NCBI GenBank assembly: GCA_009746045.1
Contig: RPFO01001518.1
Location: forward strand, 1-35,155
Direction: 5' to 3'
Origin: Mesostigma viride
Taxonomy: Eukaryota; Streptophyta; Mesostigmatophyceae; Mesostigmatales; Mesostigmataceae
DNA length: 35,155 nucleotides
Below, piece by piece: positions 27,552 through 35,155 of this stretch. The notes under the pieces are model-generated. The model was not told where the DNA came from and made no database searches. It saw nothing but the letters and a program-made list of their open reading frames with translations. A program made the translations under genes and the position numbers. Within the stretch, counting starts at the first letter, position 1. Each line of letters starts with the position of its first letter.

Positions 27552-28772
27552 CTGAGAAATACACCCATATTGCTATATGCGGCAGCCACATGCAGGCAGT
27601 GCCAGTAACAACCGCACTGTTCAAAACAGCACGACAATTTCAAAATATTTTCATGAAAATGTTTAAATAATAAATGTTTAAAGCCGTCAAGAACCCATTG
27701 ATTCATACTAGCCATTCAGCGGCGGTTCTGAAATGGTCACCATTGATCATGTAATGAATCATCCATACAAGTACACTGTTATGGCTTTATGACACATCTG
27801 TCATTGCCTTTTATCAAATACGATGACAGCTGGTTAACAAAGCTGCATGGTCGCTTGCTAGGGCGTCATGCTGACCGCTCCCATTTCATTCTCATGGTGC
27901 CTGCAAGAATCCAAGCTTGAAACCGCGACACAATATGCAAGAGAAAAAAAAATATCAGATCCTTGACATAGACATCACCTTTCTACAAGGAAGAGCTCAC
28001 TAGCACCTAACGGTCCATGCAGCAAATGTGTAGAACACCATTTATGACCCAACACTCACTCTTATGGCAAAGCAGCCCATACACATGCATCACACCATGT
28101 GCCAGATGTCACACGAGCAAGCCACGACGTCGGATCAGAAAGCAACAAACGTGAAAACGCTAGCGGCCTCATCTGAGATTCCGCGGAACGCAGAAAATAA
28201 GAAAGCTCAGAAGCTACCAGCAAGGGATCGAACATAGGACCTTTGGCATGATTTCGCGGCTGTGTAAGTCTCCTGATCCGAAGGCATCTCACTTAATTAA
28301 CGTTTTGAAACAGCCAAACTGCGAAAAACCTCTTACCAGAGAGAGTTGCCAATATCAAGGAGACAGCCAGCGTAGGCCAGAAATCGGGAGAATCCGGAAC
28401 ATGGTAGCTCGAGCCTGCCGTTATCTTGTCCGCGCTTTCGAGTTGTGCAGGATTATTGTTTGAATATGAATGGAGATGGAAATGTGTAGCCTTGTGCATT
28501 GAAATTATGGCTGGCTGACGTGTAGAGCGACTAGATGACCTAGACGGTGGGGCCGGATACAGCTTGCTTGATTGTGTTTCATCGCGGGCAACGAGTCCAA
28601 CGACTACATTCTCTGGTCGGCAAACTGCGGCAAATTGAACGCAAACCTCATCTTGAAATCTTGACCGTCGAAATGTAACGATCCGACGACTTATGCAGTA
28701 TGCCGCGTAATTTTCTGTTGCGGAAGAGCCGTTGGGTCGCTTCCCGACGCGGGCGACCAGTGGTTTGCATTA
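27552..28772. other. Stretch with no recognisable gene
   Basis: No ORF over 85 codons here resembles a protein. The only notable motif is a minus-strand TTCGATCCC at about 28225-28234, B-box-like but with a poorly paired stem. Confidence 0.5.
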
Positions 28773-29389
28773 AGTTAACTTCCCTGAAGTTCTCCAACAG
28801 AAGTGACCCAAGCCGCATGATGGCACTCATCGGCGGCCTCAATCTATTGACGCGTCGGCCCGATTTCGGCGGCACCCAATTTGACCCCAACGGCATCTAC
28901 CGACAAATTAAGGGCATACATAGACTTACATACGTTTCACGCGCACCACGGCCCCTTCGAGCTCTGCTATGGCGGTGGTGCCGTGGAGCCCGCATCAGAC
29001 TGCGGGCCCTTATCTGCTATGGCGGTGCTGCCGTTGGGCCCGCATAGTTAAAGCCCGACCGGCTCAGCTATGGCGGTCGGTCACGTTGAGCTTGGGATAA
29101 GGTGAACACAGAGAACTGCTGTCGGAGCTGGCCCACCACTGGTTTATGTCTTAGCCAGCAAACCCTATCCGGTTAGCCGTAACCGTGGGACAAGCTAGCT
29201 GTCCGTACCGACCCGGATAAGGCCCCGGACTGGGGCCTAGGTGACGCCGGCCCTAGGCGCCGCCCTTAGACCGGTCGACCGCATCGGACCGCCGGATTAT
29301 AGCCGGCGGCTTAGCGGACGCTAGCGGAAGGCGTGCGGACGGACATGGGGAACTTAGAGCCAGATCCTAGGGCTCTAGAGTTACTCAAC
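28773..29389 (-). repeat. Candidate 3' LTR of element D
   Basis: On the minus strand a purine-rich CAAAGAACAAAAGAG tract and GG precede AGTTGAGTAACTC at 29389. A 7-bp hairpin (TAGAGCC/GGCTCTA) follows within 40 bases, and another (CCGCCGG/CCGGCGG) about 60 bases on. The far end at 28773 reads AGTTAACT on the plus strand, giving 617 bp, close to the B LTR. There is no second copy in the window to confirm it, and the shared block seen in A, B and C is absent. Confidence 0.3.
28966..29099. repeat. Degenerate ~50-bp tandem repeat
   Basis: GCTATGGCGGT begins at 28966, 29016 and 29067, followed in the first two units by GCCGT..GGCCCGCAT-type sequence. It lies inside the candidate LTR of D. Confidence 0.6.
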
Positions 29390-29768
29390 TCCGACATACT
29401 CTTTTGTTCTTTGATTAATTATCAAAATAATTACATCAAATGCAGACCATACAAAACCCTCTAAGGTAGGGAACTCAAGGGGGCCTCAAGGCCGTCAAAA
29501 TCACCACGGTATCGACCCGCGCCCTTGTGATCACACATGAATAGTGATGTAATAAGTATCGAGAAAAAAACAACTATGCCACCAGACAAAAGGTGACCCA
29601 TTTATTAGGACCAGTGACCCGCCGACGGGCCCAAGGCACCGTCCAACGTGGCTAGGGTATGGTCAGGACAAGCAAAAAAAACTACCACCATGATATTCGT
29701 GAATGCTAGCAACACAGGGTGAGTTATGGCTGTATTCATAAAGCGCCCGAGCCGTAACCCTGTGTGGC
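29390..29768 (-). other. 3' untranslated region of element D
   Basis: About 380 bp lie between the pol stop of D and its candidate LTR. The region holds the T-arm-like hairpin at 29505-29521 and no protein-like frame. Confidence 0.45.
29505..29521 (-). other. T-arm-like hairpin downstream of pol of D
   Basis: On the minus strand CGCGG, loop GTCGATA and CCGTG give five pairs (one G-T) and a seven-base loop. Sequence differs from A and B at several stem and loop positions, but the fold and location are the same. Confidence 0.5.
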
Positions 29769-32542
29769 TCACGGGTGTTGCATCGTCATGCGCTTGCGCA
29801 ACACTGCGTACTGCGGGGCAGCCTCCCGCGCCTCCTTGGTGAGTGCATCCGCGGGATTGAGTTCATCCGCGATGTGCTGGAGACGCGTGACGCAGGAGGC
29901 CGCCTCAGCGAGTACGAGGTAATCAACGTCCTGTGACCGCGCATAGGGATTGTCAAGGAAGGCCAAACAACTTTGTGAGTCAGTGTGCACCGTGCTAGTC
30001 CAGTGAAGAGTGAACCCACACGAGCCCAATACCCAACCCAGCAAGTACCGCAGCCACATGCCATGTGAGATAGCTGAAACAATGCCCCGGCATTCAGCCG
30101 TGTTGGGGCTAGTGGCAATGCGGCTGTGCAAGCGCGAGTACCAATCTAACAACATGCCAGGCTGTCCCTCATTGCTAATAAAGAACAGTGCCCCCATGCG
30201 GGCCCGCACTTGGCTGACTGTGCGCGTCTCTAGATTAGCATCCGTCACTATCTCGAGGTGCACCGGCTGTGAGCAATCGAGCCCACGAAGCACAATGCCG
30301 GGCGTCATGGCCAGCTGCCGCCGAACATGAATGGACCCTAGTCCTTCCAGCACATCATCGGGCAGGCGAGCGAGCACCGCCAAATCAGGTGCCACCGTGT
30401 CCGCCAACCACCCGAGCTTGCCCTTAACCGAGGGCCCATGGGTTGCCAACAGCGGGGACGGGAGGTCGGCCAGCAGGTCAACCACATAGTTGCGGCTATC
30501 CTGCATGTGCATGACCCATTCGCCAGAACGCGAATCCCGCTGCAACGTAGACTGCACGCCGCAAAACACCACGGGTTTACCCTCCTCATGATCCACCGCC
30601 CTGCCCAGGGGAAACTTAGCCGCCACTGCAGCAAGAAACTGGGTAGCAAAGGTGCGAGGTGCCACCAGCTTGAAGTCATCGCCATGCCACACGAAGAGGG
30701 CTGGCTCGCCAGGGACGCCGGTGGGGACCACAAAGAAGTTAGGATCCGCGCGATGGTACGTGGCCCCTAAGCTCTGCAAGACCTCCTCCGCGGAAATGCG
30801 GAAGATGATGGGAGAGCTCTGCAGCCCCTCCACCCCTGTCAACAGCTCGATATACTCGCTGCCAATGGTGCCATCCTGCCAGACCACCGGGACCTTCACC
30901 ACGTAGCGGGTGCCTTGCCATGTTTGCTGCGCGACCCCAGCGTCGCTGTGGAGGAATGCCCGCTGAAAGTCACCGCACCACATCCCGTAGTCCTTGCCCG
31001 CGTTCCGCTTGCCCAAGTAGATGACCGTCAGTAGCCGATGCGAAACATGGTTGAGCCCAGGGGTATAAAGATCCTTGGCATCCAGCGGGGAGGACCCCTT
31101 TGTCTCCGTGACCACGGGCCTTACCCGGAACACCACCGAAGAGTTGGTCTCGTCCGGCTTGTAGGTGAGCACGAACTTCAACCGCAACCGCGTGGCCCCG
31201 GCTGGCACACTCTCCAATCCTCGGTAGACCTCGCGCTCTCGCCACTGCTCCTTGGCTCGAATGAACGCGTCGCGCCACAAAGCAAACTTGAGAGGATCTT
31301 GACAGTCCAGGACAAGTTGCTCCCACGTCACAGGGCTATCCGCCGCCAGTGAGTGTGAGTGGAGGCCGAAGCTGCGCGGGTGCCAATCCTGAGGCTGAAT
31401 GATCGACTGGACGAGCGGCGGTGTGGAAAACGCCGCCATCGGTAAGCGCCGCACGACGCCGGGCTGCCCGACCACCACCCCCAATGGAGCGTGGTACTCG
31501 CGAAGCGGGATGCTGCCCACCCCCGCGACTGACAGCAAGTCAGCGGACACTGAGAACCCCGGGTATGATACGAAAGGTTCGCCCAGCAAGGCCACATCCT
31601 CGTAGCCATCCACGACGTGAAACGGCGTGTCAATGCCCAACACCGGCAGCACCACCATCCCGGTAACTTGATATGCCGAAGTGCCTGCAAAGTCGGTCAC
31701 CGATTTGTACGGCGACTCTAGCACTGGATACAGGGTGGCTGCCCGACGAGAGATAATAGACACGGATGCTTGCGTGTCCACAGCCACCAGCTGCCACGGT
31801 CTACACGTAGGAAACAAGGCTGACTTAACCGGCCTGACCCCCTGTGAGAGAGTTTTGACCTGAGCCACCCCTGATGCAGCTTTCGCTTTAAGCGCCTGAG
31901 CACGCCACAAGGCCGTGACCGTTGAAGCCAGGTCCCTAGGTGGGCGAGGCGCATGGGCAGGACCCTGACCCTCCGGCGAGGCCACGCTAGGCGGGCCTCC
32001 CACATTATCCGTGGCTAGCACAGGAGGTGAGTCACTACGTGCACTAGGTCCCGTCAAACCCACCCCATCCTCATCCCACCCATCCACGGGGTCATATTGG
32101 GGCCCAGGGGAGGGGGGGGTGTAGCTGTGTCTGCCCCTGGGAGCGACCCGTGGGGTACCACCTCAGATGCTACGACAGGCGCATTATCCTTCACTACCCA
32201 CCCCAGTGCCCTGTTGGCTGCCAGCTCACTCTCCATGCTATCCCCTTGCTTATAGCCTGCCACCGATGCCCATGGTACCCTATACACCCGATCATTCCAC
32301 TCTATGTCTATGACCCGCAGCGGCCAGTCTAACTTTGTGATGGCCCCAGGCCCCTGCATGGTGCCCCGTTTGCCGCTGGGCGAGCTCTCCTTGTGGAACA
32401 TGACCAACTGCCCGACCTCAAAAGCGCTAGACAAATCAGGCAGCGTGGCATCCTTGAGCCGCAGCTTGGCGGCGGTATCCTGTAGATGCTGTTGGTATGC
32501 CTCTACTACCTCGGGTGAGTAGGTGCCCGCTGACAGCCCCAT
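29769..32542 (-). pseudogene. pol: Truncated pol of copia-type element D: integrase tail-protease-RT-RNase H
   Basis: The minus strand from 32542 encodes the integrase C-terminal region (MGLSAGTYSPEVVEAY, FEVGQLVMFHKE, GKRGTM, YRVPWASV). A one-base slip, probably in the G run at 32107-32117, moves to a 772-codon open frame. That frame has a protease-like domain (VAVDTQASVSIIS near residue 108; ALLGEPFV), RT (GDFQRAFL; VWHGDDF) and RNase H (VTDANL, NTAECRG, HTDSQSCLAFL, PADALTK), and ends at 29769. The catalytic core of integrase is missing and the sequence breaks off at 32543. It is more GC-rich than A or B and represents a distinct family of the same lineage. Confidence 0.88.
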
Positions 32543-32689
32543 TTAGATGAACGCGGAACAGTGAGTTTCTGGTCTTCCCAAGATGTGATGAATGGAGCCA
32601 TGGTTTCAACCAGCGGCTTTTAACCTTTACCACAGTTGCCTCACTACCCTGTGGTCACTAGCCTGAGGCGGCAGTACCCACGGACGGTG

Positions 32690-33000
32690 TTGGGAAAAGA
32701 CGCTTGGCCACTGCTGTGTCCGAGCCTTTCTAGGTCTCACCATTGCTGCCAGGCCTTGCACGCCTTGGCAGGTCCGCCACTGTCAATTTCCTTGGTTGCA
32801 TCAATCCAGGACGTCTGTCCTTCCATGAATGACAGTAACGCTCTGGATTTATCCGTCATGACAAGTACCCGTCCATCCCAGGCCTGCAGGACTGCCAGTC
32901 CTGAAGTCCTGTGACATTCTTGGTACCATCAACCAATATTGACCACAGTACCTCCTAGAAAAGTTGATTCCTTGCTTGTTCCAGAGTACTCCCAATTGAA
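32690..33000 (-). pseudogene. Possible gag relic upstream of D
   Basis: The minus strand reads MTDKSRALLSFMEGQTSWIDATKEID, then GGPAKACKAWQQW. The KACKAWQ part resembles the ANKAWALYV segment of B Gag. It is in the right orientation and place to be the gag of D after loss of the integrase core. Similarity is short, so this is tentative. Confidence 0.3.
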
Positions 33001-33039
33001 GGGTTGCTGTGTTTGCATCTTTCTGCAGGAGATGGACCT

Positions 33040-34100
33040 GCAACCTTTTTAGGGCCTCCTGAGTGGGTGGATTCCAGTACTGTCCCAAGATCCACGAAAG
33101 AGGTTTTGGAGTTAGGAAAGGTCCAGCACAATGAAAGCAGGATGAGGCCCATGGTGGTTTTGTGGAAATGCAGGGCCACGCTGATCAAGAGGGCAAGGCA
33201 CTTCGGTTTTATTCAAGATGGAGGGTGGGCAACAACTATCCTCAGCGATCATTGATGCCCTCCAAGCAGCCCATTAACCCAGGCCAGGTGTGCCACAATC
33301 AGGGAATGTTGGCTTGGCGTAGCTAAGCATTTTGTGCGCCCAGATTTGTTGGTGCTAGTAGGGCTCACGATGCTCAGCCGGTTGAGGTAGGGGCAGAAGC
33401 AGGTGGTTGAGTCTGTCAGCGAGCTAACCTCCACTCAATACTGGCAGCTGTGGACTCTGTACAAACCACTCAACAATGGTGCTTTTTGTGGACAGTTCCA
33501 TGGACAGCAGGAAGGCTGACGGAATGTCAGGGGTAGGGCACAGCACTCATTACACTAAACAGGAGCACACTTCTCTGGTCAGCTGGTACATAGGTTACAC
33601 AGAACCGGGTGAACGCCCAGAGTGAACATTTGCTGAGTGCAGGGCAAGTATGTGAGGGGCTACACACTGCTCTTTTACTCAGGGAGTTATTCTACCAGCT
33701 CTGTCCAGGTAGCCTACCTGTAGCTTGCAGCTGCATAACACTGGTAAGACAGACAGCATGGGCAATGGTGCAGTTTGTGCACAGACAGCTCGCCAGGAGC
33801 AAGAGATCTTGATTATTTTGTTGCTGAAGGAGATTCTTACCGTTGCCTCTTCTTTGAACATGTTGCCTGGTGTTGACACCCAGCAGACGCCTCACAGCTG
33901 GAGAGCAAGGCTGAGCTGCAATACCCTGTGCTCAAAGGGTCAAATGTACCCACTTTTTCTGGTGGGATTGAAGTCCAGCCTTTGCCAGTTGGTGGCTACC
34001 AGTGCTGTTGTCCCAGGGGGGAGGGAACAGGTCGCTCCTGTCAAGCAGGTAGAAGGCTCAAACAGGAGCAAGCTTTCTGTAAGGATTGCCACAGTTGGGA
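33040..34100 (+). pseudogene. Decayed pol of copia-type element C (end of RT and RNase H)
   Basis: In several plus-strand frames it reads LELGKVQ..., MVVLW.CRATLIK, GMLAW, RPDLLVL, then FVDSSMDSRKA, LVSWY, CEGLHTALLLRELFYQL, DSMG, VQFVHRQLARSK and ADALT-like remnants near 33880. These align with the RT connection and RNase H of B (FPLGREQ, VAWVAGISRPDLMV, VDSSMDSRQ, CEGIHTSLYLKELL, VQFVHRQMARSR). The upstream part of the element is lost. It belongs with the T-arm hairpin, polypurine tract and LTR to its right. Confidence 0.75.
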
Positions 34101-34909
34101 TGCCTTTGGCTCGGCGCAGTTAGGCCATGACAGGGGCAAGGTCCATGTTGAGAGTGTTCTCCAGGTTGTTTGTAATATATCTCTTTGTTTGTTTCTTTAG
34201 CTGTGAAATAAGTGACAACCTTGGATATTATGGTGCTGTAACCTGAAAACAGTTGGGGCCTTGCTGGTGCAAGGCTGGTCCACTGGGAACACTCAGCATT
34301 GGTTTTTGGTGGATATTCTATAATAAACCATAATCATGTTGATGCCAATCTCTCTTGTTGTCTGTCATGTTGACCAGGTTAGTTTAACACTGGGTTCTGG
34401 CGTAGGGTTCGATTCCCTAGTTGAGCCACAGCCTGGGTATGGTATGACTCCTGGGCATTTACACCCAGTGATGCATGGGCTCCCATCAAGGCCAGTGGCA
34501 CAGTGGGTGTTCGAGTGGTTTTCCATTGGTGAACATTTGATGGCATTGATGCCTGGAAACGGCTCGGGGCGGGCAGCCATGAACGGCGCAGTGATAACTG
34601 GGAAGACCAGGAACTCACTGTAATACGTTTCCTGTAGTCAGGGCCTCTCATTCAGATATCCAGGATATGTTGCTAAGGAATTCAATATCCTCCTTTAAGC
34701 CACAGAAAGGTACAGTTGCAAAGAAGGTTGGGGATGACTGCAGGTAAAGTTAATGATCAGATGGCAGGGTTGAACCATAGATCCTAAAGAGGATACCATT
34801 AAGGTGGCAAAAGGGGTGCTCATGAGGCTTATTATAGTCAGGGTACCAGGTGTCCATTTCTCACAGGCAGCAAGGAATGGGTTGGTCATGGTGTGAAGCC
34901 TTGCAGCTC
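34101..34909 (+). other. 3' untranslated region of element C
   Basis: Non-coding sequence between the pol relic and the polypurine tract. It contains the T-arm-like hairpin at 34403-34419. The 95-codon frame at 34336-34623 runs through the hairpin and is not protein-like. Confidence 0.55.
34403..34419 (+). other. T-arm-like hairpin in the 3' UTR of C
   Basis: TAGGG, TTCGATT and CCCTA form five perfect Watson-Crick pairs. Compared with A and B, the outer two pairs have changed on both sides (C-G to T-A, G-T to A-T), so pairing is preserved. Confidence 0.75.
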
Positions 34910-34927
34910 CAAACAAGAAAGGGTTGG
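34910..34927 (+). other. Polypurine tract of element C
   Basis: AAACAAGAAAGGGTTGG directly precedes AGTTAGC, matching the tract plus TTGG before the 3' LTRs of A and B. Confidence 0.7.
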
Positions 34928-35155
34928 AGTTAGCATATTGGTGATGCAATATGCTAAGCATATCATACTTGAAGTGGCCTTTCCCAACGCCGTGCTAAAC
35001 GCCTCATTTGGACAAGGAACTTGAGAGTTATCAAGTCCCGAAGTAATGCCGCCGGACGCTACAGCAGTACCAGGACTAAGGCACTGGAGGGACAAGGGCA
35101 CGTGGCAGTGTTGGGTGAACCATCACAAGTTACGTGTCACCAGGACCGACTGTCA
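34928..35155 (+). repeat. 3' LTR of element C, start only
   Basis: It begins AGTTAGCATA and forms a 10-bp hairpin at 34931-34956 (TAGCATATTG/CAATATGCTA arms, GTGATG loop). The shared block CCAACGCCGTGCTAAACGCCTC, ATTTGGACAAGGAAC and GAGAGTTAT follows. The LTR continues past the right edge of the window. Confidence 0.7.

Noticed and set aside
27232-27624. Apparent multi-pass membrane protein on the minus strand
   Set aside because: The Phe/Leu/Ser/His-rich translation comes directly from the GTGAGAAA satellite.
28216-28245. tRNA gene or tRNA-derived SINE on the minus strand
   Set aside because: TTCGATCCC is present, but the T-stem has only about three pairs and no cloverleaf or A box can be drawn.
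28690-29047. 115-codon plus-strand gene
   Set aside because: It runs through the GC-rich tandem repeat, lacks any known motif and lies in the candidate LTR of D.
29046-29389. Alternative, shorter D LTR starting at AGTTAAAGCC
   Set aside because: It cannot be separated from the 28773 start without a second LTR copy; the longer version is closer in size to the B LTR.

Overview
The window looks like repeat-rich nuclear DNA of a eukaryote. Almost every supportable feature is a transposable element, and I found no host gene, rRNA, operon or CRISPR. The taxon cannot be fixed from the sequence; an alga or other protist is only a guess. Many frames carry frameshifts or stops, so most entries are pseudogenes.

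The layout is a nest of insertions that can be read from target-site duplications (TSDs). A minus-strand Ty3/gypsy element (G) fills 1-23874. Its 5' LTR is at 22896-23874, and its pol runs off the left edge of the window. G is interrupted three times. (1) Copia-type element A (995-9018, minus; TSD GGGTA) lies between protease and reverse transcriptase. (2) Copia-type element B (10641-20382, plus; TSD GATAT) lies in gag. B itself carries a TTAA-flanked DNA transposon, E (12534-14442). (3) An 834-bp LINE-ORF1-derived retroposon (21684-22517; 14-bp duplication) lies in G's first reading frame. G appears to have inserted into an older relative, G2 (23875-25278).

To the right lie a second copy of the retroposon (25299-26131), a LINE reverse-transcriptase relic between perfect 79-bp inverted repeats (26139-26918), and a GTGAGAAA minisatellite (27259-27551). 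Next come about 1.2 kb with no recognisable gene, a truncated minus-strand copia-type element D (pol 29769-32542), and a decayed plus-strand copia-type element C ending in a 3' LTR that runs off the right edge.

The most unusual content is the copia-type group A, B, C and D. In A, B and D the aspartic-protease-like domain lies between integrase and reverse transcriptase (INT-PR-RT-RNase H, not the usual copia PR-INT-RT-RNase H). The usual D-T/S-G active site reads DTN or DTQ, and the RT box reads HGDD instead of YVDD. LTRs of A and B run AGTT...AACT instead of TG...CA. LTRs of A, B and C open with a hairpin whose sequence differs but whose pairing is kept, followed by a shared block. The 3' untranslated regions of all four contain a hairpin shaped like a tRNA T-arm, with compensatory base changes. 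A and B also carry an extra ORF between the 5' LTR and gag, followed by a splice-acceptor-like sequence. Together these suggest a distinct copia-related lineage with unusual RNA elements. A is the youngest: its LTRs are nearly identical and pol is open over 1197 codons.
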